DNA of 64,000 nucleotides from Favolaschia claudopus (Eukaryota; Basidiomycota; Agaricomycetes; Agaricales; Mycenaceae). Below, in pieces: positions 34,302-47,018 of this stretch; positions within the stretch are counted from its first letter, which is position 1; every line of letters starts with the position of its first letter. The position numbers were made by a program, and so were the translations under genes. The notes beneath the pieces were generated by a model. That model did no database searches, was not told the origin of the DNA, and worked only from the letters and a program-made list of their open reading frames with translations. Location: NCBI GenBank assembly GCA_037176885.1, contig JAWWNJ010000154.1, forward strand, positions 310,001 through 374,000, given 5' to 3'.

Positions 34302-35906
34302 ATGTATCACCAAATCTCCCACAACCAGTCCCCGCACACATCGTATATACGCAGTGGGGGCAGCCATGCCGCGTCCAGTGCCTCTCCTCAGTCCATATCC
34401 TATGGTGAGCATTTAAACCGCTTTTTTTTTTGCTCGCCCGCCCTTCCCGTTGGGCCTGGCCAACATCTCCTGCATGTTGTTCATTCTCTACGTCATCCAT
34501 TCTTCTCCCCCTCGCTCCCAGTCACTAATATCGCCTCCATTCACTCGTCCCCAGCGCTCTCAAATTCCTCGCCCCAGGCCCCGCCATCGCCCGTGCGCAT
34601 CCACTCCCAACCGCCGTTTCCCAGTTTGGCCTTCGAGCCAATTGATCCCGTTCAAATGTCGCCAATTTCCCCCACATTTCAAGTCGCATCTGCTCCACCG
34701 CCCCAAACAATGGGCTCTAATACAACGCCGCCCTACTCTCCCGATTGGCCCGCCTCGCATCTCCCGATGTCATCGTTCCCGAATTCCAATACCCTCCCAT
34801 TTCAATCTCCCGCCGCGTCCGGTGGTTCATTTCCGCCGTCCCCAGTTTCCGCCTCCCGCCCTGCGCCGTCGCTGCGCCTCCCCGTCGTCCCGCCTCATCG
34901 GAATCTCGACTACGAATACATGAACTCGTCGTTTCCCGCTCACCCGGGGTCAGTCAATTACCGGGAATTGGCGCTATCACTCAGCGACAACGAAGAAGAC
35001 GATAGTGATTACCTTCCGCAGACAATGAATAAGCGGGATGGAATTTCTGTGTACGTTTTATTTTATTTTATTTCGATTTTTCGCCAAGTTGCGTCGACTG
35101 GGGCTCACTCGATTTTTCAGAGCCTCGACGGAGCTGCTGAGCATGGTACTCGACAACGATCCGGATGGCGATTATGAGTCGGATTCGGGCCCGTCGACCC
35201 CTGATTCGGGAACTGCGTCGCCTCCCATTGTTATCGAAACCATCCCTTCTTGCGTGGAACGCAAGCAACGGCGCGAACGGAAACCCGATAAAATGGTATG
35301 TAAGGCGCATCCTACGTTTAGTCCATCCCACTGAACGACACCGGCCAGCATCCGTGCAGTATCTGCCTGAAAGAATTTCCTCGGTCAGGATCCGAGCATT
35401 CCTATCCCATTCTACTTACGAGGTCTGCGCAGGCCAAGTGCTTTGGAAACGCACATGAATTCCCACACACACAGTCGTCGTAAGTCATCCGTATAATTAC
35501 CGCGATCGACCTTGTCTTGACACTTCCTCCAGCATATCCCTGTGAATATCCGAATTGCCCGAAAACCTTCAGCGTGCACTCAAACGCGCGGCGTCACTAT
35601 CGCACGCACATCGAGAAGACGATGCGCCGCGCGCAGATGGCCGAGTTTCCGCCCAGGTTTCAATTCGCCGAGCAAATCGACCTCCCGCCTCAGCCGCCCC
35701 CGCCGCCGCTCTCGATGAGTTCCGCGCCGTACCGTGTGCGGTGGGTAGGCACCAATGCGACGACGCGGAACAAGTCGAGTGCGCCGCAGCAGTCGAAGAA
35801 GCGCGGGGGGAAGAAAACGCACGAGCAGGAGCACGATCAGAGCGAGGAAGAGGCGCCGATTGTGCTGTATGACCCATTCACCAACAACGAAACATACGCA
35901 CAGTAA
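34302..35906 (+). CDS. C2H2 zinc-finger transcription factor, paralogue 1
   Basis: Probable sequence-specific DNA-binding regulator. A long Pro/Ser-rich N-terminal region (MYHQISHNQSPHTSYIRSGG..., exons from 34302 and about 34548) is followed by an acidic stretch (SLSDNEEDDSDYLP) and a basic stretch (RKQRRERKPDKM). Two adjacent C2H2 fingers come next: HPCSICLKEFPRPSALETHM with HMNSH, joined across an intron at about 35383-35431, and AYPCEYPNCPKTFSVHSNAR with HYRTH. A Pro-rich tail has SAPYRVRWVG and ends with TAA at 35904-35906. About 430-450 residues after removing introns. The finger pair, the intron falling just after PDKM, and the C-terminal RVRW motif recur in the convergent gene at 37.8-38.9 kb, so the two are paralogues. 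Confidence 0.85.
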
Positions 35907-37752
35907 AACGTCAAGGCGTGTCAAGGCGGCCATGACCGCAAGATGCGAGCTCTCCCCAAAATTCAAGAACAACGCTGAATTTTGAATGGTAGATACCTGC
36001 TAGGCCCGACTCACAGCGACATTGCATACACGGAATTCTTGCCCTTCCTCTTCATGACACATGTCTTCTTTGCTATCGATTTGAACCTGTACTTCTAACC
36101 AATGTATCTGTAACTGTGCATGTTTTTCCTGAGTGTGAGCATATGATCTTTTCCGCAGTGCGCCGCTAGCAGCGTTGTGTCTTGGCTGGATGTGCAGCGT
36201 CGGCAGTGACAGGCGCCATCACTTCGGAGGTGGACATTGCCGGCAATGCCGTCGTCTGCGCAAAGGCCCGGAGGGTGTTCGATGGGAGGACCTGGACGCT
36301 GGGAGACGCATTTTCATCGAGTAGCTGAGGATTTCGTCATCAATGACGGTAAGATGCACGATGTGAGACCAGCCTGAAATTGCAGAAATACGCATCGACA
36401 TGGCAGAAATTTGCTGGATTTCTGCACCGACTTTGGTCCTTTCGCCTCTTGAAGCCTTCATCATATAGCAAACCATGTTTTGGGGTTGGACGTGGATGGC
36501 GCCAGGTAGCTATAATGAAGGAGTCTCTTCTCGGAGTCAAAAAATGGTTCGCATACCGAATTACTTGGCTGCCAATCTCGATATTTTGCCCGCATTTAGG
36601 AGGTTGCTTTCCATTTGCGGCTGCGATCAGCGTAAATCCGGAGATCAGCCATTTTTAGGAATTTTTGCCGAGGCCGGGCCGCCTTCGTACGGCGCCCGGC
36701 AGGCAGCGCTGGGTTCGGTGAATTCGAGGTTCGCGCAACGGCTCAGGAGGAGCTGAAAAAGCGTCTCAAAATTCTGGGCAGAGGTCCCCTCGCCTTCGTT
36801 GCTATCTATCGTGATTTTCGTAGCTACAACAGGAAAGTCCGCGTTCAACGTTGATCTCAGCCCCAACCGAGAAAGGAAAGAAAATGTGGCAAAACAAGGA
36901 CCCACTGGCATTTGTTGATCCGGAACAGCCAACTCTCTCCTGCACTTTGTTGAATCTTCCTTTCAATTCAGAGACGACCCGTTGACTCGTCTCTTAACGC
37001 TTGTAGCCTTGTAAAACGCTTGGAACATAGGATCTCCGACAACAAACAGCCGTGGACAAGTCAGGGAAACAAGCTCGCGCTTGGAAGTTGGCTTGGCCAG
37101 GCTCGCGCAAGTCAACTGGCACCACAAATCTTGCACAAATCAACCAGCAAATTGAAGCAACTAATGTGCCAATCAGGCCTGCCGCGCTTGCCAGTGGATG
37201 ACGATGATTTCTCGAAATTTGACTGGATTCCACCATTCGAGCTCATTTGAGTCTCTCTCCCTTCAACCTTGTCCGAGTCGGAGAAGGATGAGGCGGCCGC
37301 TACTACCGATGGGCCCCTTTTTGTGCACTGCGGCCCCCGCTGTCGATCGAGTTCCCAACCCTCCCTAGCTTCGAAAGTGAAACTTCACCACTTTCTATGG
37401 TCGCAGACGTACGTACCGAGTACCCGGTTCACCGAGTACTAGCACGCACATTGACGCTCGGCGGAAGCACCGGCTCGGCTCCTGTGACCTACATATAGTC
37501 CGGAAGCAGTGATGTTTCGTCTATTTGTGCAATAACGCAGGCCACACTAAGAGTCTAAACATGTCAGAGACCTCGAGGCATTCACGAGGCATATCTGAGT
37601 CCTTTACCGTCGAATTGCGGGTGGATCGACCAGGTATAATGAAGTGTAGAATCACCCAAGAACCCATTACATCGAAAGTGTCATCCAGACGCGAATAAGT
37701 TACGCTGAGTAGTGAAAGTGTAGCCGCTCGTCAAAACTATGATGAACTTGAA
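35907..37752. other. Intergenic region between convergent zinc-finger genes
   Basis: About 1.85 kb between two stop codons, longer than needed for 3' UTRs. A minus-strand frame at 36645-36932 (NFETLFQLLLSRCANLEF) has a protein-like look but no exon partners. It could be a gene relic. No repeats or inverted termini found. Confidence 0.4.
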
Positions 37753-38852
37753 TTATGTGAGGATGTGTCTACCAGCAGGATGATCGGCAGCCCAGCGCAC
37801 ATTGTACGCAGAGGCATCAGGCGATACAGCTCGGGGCTGCTGGGGAACACCCATCACCTCGACAAAGTGTACTGCATATGGCGCGGGTGGGATTTCCCGA
37901 GACTTTTCAGTATGGGTAAGGTGGTGCCGGCGTGCGTTCGAACGTGTACTAAACGTCTTAGAGCAGTTTGAAAAAGTGCATGGATATGCTGTGGAAGTAC
38001 GCTTCACCACATTTGTTACGGAAAACAAGATGTTAATACGTACGGCGAGCATGGTCGTGCACAGCTAGAGTGTGTGTTTTGACAGCACTGGGGCTGAGGA
38101 ACGGCGGTTGACAGAACGAAATATTGAAGGAAAGTGAGTTTGGCGTACCGAGGAAATTCCTTAGAACAAAGTTCGCATCGATGCTGACGAAGTTGTATTC
38201 TGGCTTCAGCCATCGCAAAACAAGAGAGAGCCGATTTACCATCTTATCGGGAGTGTCTTTTTTGCGCCTGGGCTGACCTTTTGGGGGGAGACCACCAGTC
38301 AGATCAAACGCACTCCCTGCAAGTAGAGTGGAGGAATTTCCCGTGTCCGGAGATACTCTGCAAACATGAATTAGGTCATGTCAAGAGAAACAATTGAAAG
38401 AACCAATTAACATAGGAATGAAGTGGGGTAAATCGGAGTAGTCGTGGTGCCTGGCCTCATCAAGGTTCACAGAAAAAACATGGCAACTAATGGCTCCTGC
38501 ACGAGACGACTCCGTTGGTGAACAGTCATTTGCGTTGAGAATCGAACTCCAAAACGAAGGCGCGCTGGGAAGGCTAGCCGGCGACGTTGGCGGGGGCGAG
38601 AACGAAGCGGCGGACAATGAGAAATGTTTCCCACGTCGTTTCTTTTGCCGCCTCGACGTTTCTCTCGTTATCTGGCCCATTAGATGCTCGTCGTCGTCGT
38701 CGTTCGGCAACCCTAATGATTGGGCACGGCGACCGCCAAACCCATCAGGTTCAACAGAACGAGTTTCGAAGCGAACTCGATAAACAGGACTCGGAGAGCG
38801 TGAGAGAACCGCATCGTCCTCGTCGTCACCTCTAGTGCTGCGAGCCTGGGAG
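37753..38852 (-). CDS. C2H2 zinc-finger transcription factor, paralogue 2 (5' end unresolved)
   Basis: Paralogue of the gene at 34302-35906, on the opposite strand. An exon from 38852 reads SQARSTRGDDEDDAVLSRS through a Ser/Pro-rich, acidic region (DDDDEHLMGQ, SPPPTSPASLPSAPSF). Later exons give the basic RRKKDTPDKM, then after an intron HRCELCSKEFPR, PSAVKTHTLAVH, and AYPCTFSNCSKTFSTRSNAR with HHLTH: two C2H2 fingers. The tail SAYNVRWAADHP ends at the stop at 37753. The intron right after PDKM and the one splitting finger 1 after FPR are in the same places as in paralogue 1. The first exon with the ATG was not found: no in-frame ATG precedes 38852 before a stop, so at least one more upstream exon is required. 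Confidence 0.78.
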
Positions 38853-39339
38853 CTACGTGAACAAGGTGAAGGTTGGACTTATAGCCATTAGGCGTACCAG
38901 CATATGTACAGTGATGCTCGACGTACAATCCAGAGGGTAGTGTCGTGTTGTTGAACATGAGTTCAAATCGTGGAAATGACTGTCACTCAAAGTTATCCCT
39001 GAATACACGATCCCGTAATAAGGGCCTCATGGCCGGGCTGCATGAGACTGAAATCAAGCAAAGCGCCCATGTGTTGGGCGAGTCCAGGTTTGATTTTGGA
39101 GTCGGGATGGAGCCGGTGTTAGGAATAGGACGACCAAGGTGCTGTATCTAAAGATTAACCCATGTATTTGACTCTGAGAATTTTTTGCGCCAACATGGGA
39201 GTAATTGACAAAAGGCCGCGACCGCAATACAAGACACAGAGAGAGAAAAACAAATGTTTGCTGGGACTATATATGTACAATTGCGCTCAAACTGCTTCTT
39301 CGATTACTTCCAGGATCTAAGTTACGAGAATCAAATATC
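38853..39339. other. Region upstream of paralogue 2 and downstream of EXO1
   Basis: Must contain the missing first exon and promoter of the minus-strand zinc-finger gene (a frame MFNNTTLPSGLYVEHHCTYAG at 38958-38893 ends at a GTACGC donor but joins in the wrong phase) and the 3' flank of EXO1. Confidence 0.35.
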
Positions 39340-42035
39340 TCAAGAGTCAAAGGGGACATCTGTAGACTTCGTCAGCACGTCGAAACAGCACTGAAAGGGT
39401 AGAGCAAACCTATATTGAGCCAAACGCATCTGAGCTCGACTCGCATAACTTTCCTCCTCGTCCTCAACTCGTCCGCCATCCTCTCCTCGATTGGCAACAT
39501 CTGGCAGCCTCTCTTTCGCAGCAGATTTCCTCCGTATCGGAGGATCCAGGAACGTCAAACTCTTCCTACTCTGAAGCCCTTTCGACCTTGCTGCCTGTTT
39601 GGCCGGTACAGAAGACGGAGCGTCCAGAGCATGATACGGATGCGGAGCCCGCAAATGCGTCTTGCTGCTATTGTTAATCGGAAAATGATGCCCCGCCGGT
39701 GTGACATTCGTCTCCCTCCTCCGTAATGCACTCGGTGTCGCCCGTCCCTTGCCTTTCGCATTAGGAAGGACCCACCGCTCCCGCCACCCCGCAGCAACAG
39801 CTTCCGTCCGTATTGTATTGGCCTGCGCCTCCAACTCCTCAGGGTCCACAATATCCAGTGTAAGATCTCCGACCCCCGCTTCGTCTTGCGGCGTCAGTGG
39901 AGAGGGAGACGGCGTGGGAGTCGATCCCGATGCAACCGGTCGGTCGTCTTCCTCGAAACAGTCGATTTCGCTAGAACGTTCGTCATCGAAGGCGTGTCGC
40001 AGATCCGGACCATGCAGAACGGCTCCAGGGGGCTCGGGGGACGCAGCTACAAGAATTGCGCCCATCGGACTACGAACACGGTAGAGCGACAGCGCTGGCA
40101 GGGGTATTGAGCGATCCGTCGTTCCTAGCGGTGGACTTGACACGACGTCATTAAGCTCGAAATCTCCATCTGATATGGTATTCCGTTCAATTTTTATGCG
40201 TTTCCGGGGCGGAGGCGTGACACTAGGTCGAAGAGGGGACGATAACTCATCTGCATCTCTTGTGCGGGAGGGGGTAGGTGATATATACCCATCTTCCTGC
40301 TCGACTCCATCCTCAGGTTCCTCGACATCGATGACCTGCGTCTCCCGCTCCGGTTGAGCTACCAGGGATAAGCTATCCCACTCTAGATCTGCGTCTAGAT
40401 CTGGGTCACCCAACTCGTTGTCGTCATCGGCTTCCCCCAGCGGGATATTCTCTTTTGACTCGTCGAAAAATACTGCAGCCTCGCGAGAAGTAGAGGCCGT
40501 CTGTTCCCGTGCGGCGAAGAAGCGCGATTGAGTGGCGGGCCGGTCCTGCTGTTTCTTCTTGGCGGCAATGTCGTGGTCCATTTCTGCTGCAAGAGATCTC
40601 TTCCCACTCGCCTTGCCGACAACCATCTTAGGTTTCGAGGTCTTCTGTGGTGCAGCCTTTGCGGTTGGTGAAGGCTTGGCATTGACAGGAGCTGGAATAA
40701 AGTAAATGGCAAGGTCGAAACGCAGCTTCGGGATACAGACCAAAAAAGTTGAGAATGCTAGGTGCCTTGCCTTTGCCTTTGTCTTTTGAGGCGTTGACAC
40801 CGTTTACGACGAATGGGAGCGGCTTGAGGACACGGGGAGTGTATCGAGGATTAATATCTATCATGGGAAGAAGCGTTTCAGGATCCAGATCGCCTTCACT
40901 GAGCATCTTAGCGACTGAGGGTTCCATGTCTCTTTGAACAACTTTGAGAATTTGGATGTCAGGATAGAGATTCGCCTTACCCGCCAACATACGCATCCGA
41001 CTCTTCGTCCCAATCCGCATCCGGTTCAGAGAGGTGCACCAACATCTTCTGGTCGGGATCGTACACCCGTTGGTGCAAGAAACACTTCTCCGCAAGCCGG
41101 AAGTTCTGGATATACTTACGGGGTATCGACTTTTTGCCTTCCATAGCAATAGCGCGTACAACCTGCTCAACAGTCTTCCACTTGCGCAGGAGCGTGCAGG
41201 CTGTCTTGAGACCGATGCCAGGGATGCTCTGGAGGTAGTCGCAGCCGCTGAGAATCGCCATTGCGCGGAATTGCGTGTCAGACCATCCATTGAGGGAGAT
41301 TCCGTCAGCGGGCTCAACGGCGGCAAAATCTGCGCGGTCAATAGACACCACAGTGCTGTTGACGACGTCGAGCTTCAGAAGGACTGTGCGGCAGCCAAAG
41401 ACGAGGAGGTCAGAGTCCTCGGTGAGTATCCCGTCCACACGTCCAATACGCTCCAAGTACGCGAGCTGCGCATCCGCTTCGTAGGGCGCTACCACATAGT
41501 TGACATTTTCCGCACGAAGTGCCTGTATGGCGTGAGGCGCTGAGGCGGAGAAGGTAGCAGAGGTCAACGCACCTTGATAAACTGAAAGGCCATCTGTGGC
41601 GTGACATCGATACTCTTAACGTAGTGCTCTCGTGCTTGAGAGGTCTTGCCTTGCGCCGCGAGCGCGTTCCCTCGGGCAAGATGCTCCGCGCGCTTCGCAT
41701 GACGACCAACTTCGGTGCCCTTCTTAGCCGGCAACGGGCCACCGTCGAATACAATGTACGGTTCTATCCTATGGTGGCGCAGGAGCCGCACACGATGCAT
41801 GGCATACTCTACATATCTGAACCGTGATAATTCAGTCCTCCTCGTAAGGCAGATAAGTAGACGCGTCGACTCACTTGTGCGTGTCCTTCCCAGTGGCAAG
41901 CTCGGTCGGACAAGTAAAAATGCCACGATGCAGCCAGACATACGCGTCGACAGCGATGGTTTGGCCAGCAAATTCCGAAAGGTGTTTTTGGGTTGAGATG
42001 GACTTGAGCGCAGGCAGTAAGCCAGCAATTCCCAT
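39340..42035 (-). CDS. EXO1: Exonuclease 1 (XPG/Rad2 family)
   Basis: 5'-3' exonuclease and flap nuclease of mismatch repair and DNA-end resection. The start at 42035 gives MGIAGLLPALKS, the N domain with VDAYVWLHRG, and the helical arch. The I domain has VVAPYEADAQLAYL and TEDSDLLVFG, with the conserved metal-binding acidic residues, and the H2TH motif SGCDYLQSIPGIGLKTA. A long C-terminal region (40800-39340) is acidic, Ser/Pro-rich and includes a SILNFFAPV segment created by splicing. Its ILxFF core resembles a PCNA-binding box but lacks the Gln. The C-terminus is either at 39340 or, with a further intron, about 10 bases earlier. About 750-800 residues, usual for fungal Exo1. All catalytic acidic residues visible are intact. 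229 bp downstream of it begins the beta-galactosidase stop, same strand. Confidence 0.94.
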
Positions 42036-42264
42036 GTCGATGGGAGAGAGAGAAGATGGAGAATCTACACCAGGCACATGAAAGGACGGTGTTGGCTGAA
42101 AGAGAGCGCGACAATGAAGGTAGGAGACAAACCGTGGATGATGCGAACACGGAATCAAAATAACACGTACGTCACGCGTCAAACGCGTCTAAAACTCAGA
42201 GATTCCTATTGAATGTATACAAAGAGGTTTGTATAACATTTACTATAGCATTTACTCCCCGTTT

Positions 42265-45200
42265 TCACTCCCTTCCATCCGCGGACCAGCTTGGATTATT
42301 GGTAGACACGCCGGAGACCCCGCCGTCAAGCACTTTATCGACAACGAGATTCAGTTTCGGCGACATGGCGGCGTCGGTGAGGGACCAGAGGGCTACCGCA
42401 ACGGTGCTAGTTGGCATATAAGTATTGCTATCCCGGAAATGAAACGCTTGTAGTGACTCACTTCGTGCCTTGGTAGTTCAAAATTCCCTGGTGCACAGGG
42501 AACTTGGCCTGCGGTCTATAGCAAGTATCTCGGTATCGCAATTCGACAGAAAGACGACAAGGCTCACCCAAGATTCGCAACGCGCTTTCCCATCATCCAT
42601 CCGTTCACGAACAAATAGATCCGGTAATCCTGCCCCAACTCCTCCTCGAAAGTGAACGAGATGAACGCGTCGACACCAGAAGCAATGTCCAGCTCAAACG
42701 TCGTGACGAAGAAGCCGACGCCAGCTGCGGGGCCAGGCAAGCCAAGAGCGAGGTCTCGAGATTCCCAGGACGAGGTGTCGAAACCGGCCAGATGCCAGCC
42801 CTTGCGCTCACCATAAAGGCCTCCCTCGTTCATGACTCCACGAACCTTGTCGGGGAATCTATCGGACAGGACACATGAGTTGTGACAATCTTCGTCATGA
42901 ACAGAGAATCACCAACGCGGTGTAACCGCCGATCTTGCCCTGGACCTTCCAGTCTCCAAACGCTCCTGACGGGTGCAACAGGAATCCGCGTACACCCCGA
43001 GGACTCTTGTACTCAGTGTCGCCTGAAACGGACAGCAACGTGAGCCAGTGCTGTATTGTACATATAGCCCAACGAACCTCCGGCCTCATCCAATCCCATG
43101 TTATCCTGGAAGCAGCTCGATAAGCAAATGGCGCCATGGTATAAGCTGAAGGTCCACCTGAATGATAGTGACAACATTGTCTCCGTCACGCAACGCGCCA
43201 GGGGGGAACGTGTAGTTCTGACCAGTTTCTTGGATGTTATGTTGATGGTTGGCCGAGCTATCACCATGTTTTAGCGTCTGAATCCACGATGCAATGTAAA
43301 GAATGAGTTCACCTTCCAAACGCCGTCCCGATCCATACATCGTTCAGCCATACACTAGCGGCGAACCCTAGAAACTATCGTCAGCTCAGGCATTGCGAGT
43401 AGCTGTGAACATCAAATGAACCTTCTCCCCCGTTAATAGAAAGTTCGACACTTTCTTCAACTCCAGTCGAGTTGAAGTGACCGCGCCAGAGCACAATATT
43501 CTCGCAGCTGCACGGAGAAGAATTTTAATCAACGTCCAGATTGGTTTCAATAGTTTTAAAACGTACTATCCATAGTCACAACCGTACAAGATACGCCCGT
43601 CACCGAAATACGGCTTGAGAGGAATATTCGTGGTGGTGTGATTAGCAACGATCCATTTACTGTCATCGAAATCTGCCTTGCTTTCAGGGAACGAATCCAT
43701 GTACTTCCATCCAGTCAACTTCGGCACGCTAACGGATTCGAGTGCAGAACGAGGAGACAGGGAGCCATTGAAGCCTCCGGACACAGTGACGCCGTTATGC
43801 AAATCGACAGGAGCGCCGTTCCAGGTGACAGACTCGACTGAGGGCGGAGCGATGACGGTGAGAGGCACGGCCGTTTCAAGATCGCCGGTCAAAGCCAACA
43901 CTGAGTCAGAGATGGAGGCCTTGCGAACTAGGTACGGGCCGCCGACCAATACAGAGGAGTTGGTCCCGATCTGCCAGTAGTTTCCGTAATTCGAATCTCC
44001 AGGAATGACGGGTGCGAAGAAGGTAGCTGCGGTGGGCGAATCGGCGTACAACACAAGCTGGGTGTTGGAATCCCAGATAGTGTGGAGTCCAGTGAGCCCG
44101 GTTTGGAAGCCGACTGTCGTCTGGTTGGAGGCGGGGGTGAAGGTAACGAGAGACGATGTGGTCTGGTGCGCCTCGTTGTTTGTACCAGTGAGGGTGAGGC
44201 GCACTTCATGTGCCTGTGTAGAGTCTCCATACAAGAACAGAATGCTACGCCCACCAATGGTGCCGGCGAAGAAGACCTGCGCAGTGGAATACAAAACTTT
44301 GGAGGCGCCGAACGAGTAGTCGACGACGACGAGCTTCGACTGCCGGCCGTCAAGAGTAATTGCGGGCACGACGGTAGGTATTTGTAGGGTGCCCGCAGAA
44401 GAAGAGACAGTGAGATTGAAGTTTGTGAGCGCACTGAGCTTAGGGGTCAACTTCTGAGGCTCCAATGAAGCCGACACTCACGTCGAGATGGTGTCGGAAT
44501 GACGAAGCACGTAGAAACCTGTTTGGGTGTCTGGGTTCTGTAGGTATGTAGCGAACGCCGCCGAGTCGGAGACCGCCTGGAGACCGTTGGAAGAATCGGA
44601 GATCCAGTCGGTCTTGGTGAACTCTGGCGAGCTGCGGATGAATATGCCTTGAAATTTCATTTCCGCAAACTTGTCCCTGAGCTCGCGATTCTCAGCAATC
44701 TTGAGCGTACAGTTCAGAGATATTTATATTTCGAAAGAAAAGATACTAACCGTTGAGCCATAGTCGTACGAAGTGTATGACTAATCCACGGTCAGCGTGC
44801 ATAGTTTGGGGAAAGGATATCAACATACGCCGCTAGCCAACCAAGTGTCAACAGTAGCATAGCACATCTTGAGAGGAATAACTCACGGGAATGGGAGGGC
44901 GCCCCACGAGGTACCACTGAAACAAGCTCAGCGCCTTCATAAGGAAACAAGTTTCAAGACCTACCCGTAGTACATGTAGTAACTGATCATTTTGGCATTG
45001 CTGGCCCACATTTGTTTGTTGAACACGGATTGATATTTGGGACCGGTCAACTGGGCGCATTTCTCGTAACCTGCTGAATTTCAGATGCCATGTGCCGATG
45101 CACTGAAAGACAGCGCACCAGGTGAGCCAGGACCCCAGCCATCGAACGAGCCGGCCTGGTATTCTATTGGGAGAAAAACGTCAGAGAAGAGAGAAGACAA

Positions 45201-46515
45201 AAGACGAATATCATTACCTGGAGACCACCATACCTGCCAAGGGCTAGGATAGAACACAAATCAGAATCATCACGCATCTTCCAGCGAACGCACCTACTTG
45301 ACTCGCTCGTGATATTGGTGGAAATCAAGCGGGGCACCTCGTAAATCGTCGGGATTAGAGCAGTCAGCTCCTTGAGTGTATGAATCCATCCTGTCAAGTT
45401 GAGTCGGGATGGACGTTGGATGGTCAACTCCTTCTCTCACCCGTAAAGGTCGACTGCGCCCTAATGCAGACTTGTTAGCATCCTCAGTAGATCTCGACGC
45501 GAAGAAGCCTCGTACAGTGCCGTTAATGAAGTTGCTGCCTGGGCCGGCATCGTTGTAGGTCAGCAGGACGTCGATGGGGGAGGCATGATAAACGTCCTGG
45601 AGCTGCTGGAAATATTCGGCATGAGATGCAGGGTTCTGCGAATACTCGTTGTCTGACAGCAGGTCAGTCACTTCAACGAGCGCGTCATAGGCGGTAACAT
45701 ACCGATTTGAACAGCTACACAAAAGCCGCGTTGAGAACTCATGAGAAGTTGATTCAACACTGTCGGCTCACCTATGACTGGGCCGCCATGGCTGATTTGG
45801 TTAGGGGCTGTCTGGTTAATGACGCCGGCGATGTAGTCCTGCCATGCCGCCTCCCAATCCGAGGCGCTCGTTCGCAAACTCCCCGCGACTTGCGACGTCG
45901 CCCAGTGCGCTATACCCCCAGCTGTGGTTTCGGCGTTGATGTACTGGATTCAGTTAATCAATGACACAAAGAAAGTCAAGAACAGGATATCGTACCGGAC
46001 CTGACAATGTGTTAGCGACATACAGTGACAACTATCAGGTAAGCTAGCTTACCTGGTCGTAGAACAACCCAGAGTCCAGCAGCTTTTGCCGCATCAAAAA
46101 GAGGTTGGTAGGCGCGGTAGCTGTCGAAATCTACGACGCCAGGTGCAGGGTTGATCATGCCCATATGTGTGTAGACGCTGACACTGTTTAGTCCAGCAGC
46201 TTGGATTTTGTCGAGGATATCTGGCCACAACGACGGGACAGGAAGGCGGAAAGTGTGAAATTCGCCACCGCTGGGGCAAAGTCTTAAGAACCTGAGAGAC
46301 AAAGGAAACAGTCGAGATACGCACTGCAGGAAGACCCGCTGGTTTTGCAACCAAAGACTATAATTGTCATACCTCACCAAATCTGTGCGAGCAAGTGGTG
46401 CGGGGCCGTCGCGACCCATGAGCGGCGACATGACATTGTCAGTTCCAACGGCATTGTGGGCCACCGCCAACAACAGCGCAGCGAGTCGCAGCAGGCTCTT
46501 TTGCAGTGCAATCAT
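42265..46515 (-). CDS. Secreted beta-galactosidase, glycoside hydrolase family 35
   Basis: Extracellular enzyme releasing terminal beta-galactose from oligo- and polysaccharides. The start at 46515 gives a signal peptide (MIALQKSLLRLAALLLAVA). Family 35 landmarks follow in order: SVSVYTHMGMINPAPGVVDF, LWVVLRPGPYI, the acid/base region VIAVQIDNEYSQN (Glu of NEY), and the nucleophile region WWSPEYQAGSFDGWG. Then come MISYYMYYGGTSWG, beta-sandwich domains (44477-43566) and two jelly-roll domains to YRIYLFVNGWMMG and LNYQG. The last exon ends STNNPSWSADGRE, TGA at 42265-42267. About 1000 residues with 15 or more introns, as in other fungal GH35 enzymes. QIDNEY replaces the more usual QIENEY just before the catalytic Glu. 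Unrelated neighbours, so regulation is probably individual. Confidence 0.93.
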
Positions 46516-47018
46516 TGTAGACTGTTGGGGAGTCTACGGAGACGCGTATTAAAAACGCTGGCCTCCTGCCACCTGATACGAGTACGAAGGGTCGGGAGGC
46601 ATGATTTGGCCGCGCTCGGGAGTCACTCAGCATGATGAGCGTTCGAGAAACACACACATGTGATCGTTTGAAGAACCGCGAATCTATAGAATTCACAGGA
46701 AAGTCGCGACCATAGAGTTAACGGACCGCCTGACACTGCGTGCTGGATTGACGTCAGCACCGTGGATCATATCAAAGAAGTTGGCAGTCCATTAGGTCGG
46801 TGACAATTGTGAGTCGAGCGCTGTCGAGCGCCAAGGGTTAAGAATCCGAACACGGAACAAGTTGCACGGTTGACTTGAGGCATGTACTGTAGTCGAATTC
46901 CGTCATCAACACAAGTGCGGCTTTACATGGTCGGAACCTGAGCAAGACGTTTGTGAAATGCGATCCATTAGCCACTCTGACATCGAGATATGCTGACGCG
47001 AACCACAATTACACTCTA
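46516..47018. other. Intergenic region upstream of the beta-galactosidase
   Basis: About 500 bp, with the beta-galactosidase promoter and the 3' flank of the RAD51-like gene. No TATA box or other motif recognised. Confidence 0.5.

Noticed and set aside
36790..36850. GATTTTCGTAGC shared with 30679-30690, considered a third repeat copy
   Set aside because: A single shared 12-mer is expected by chance in 64 kb, and the flanks do not align convincingly.
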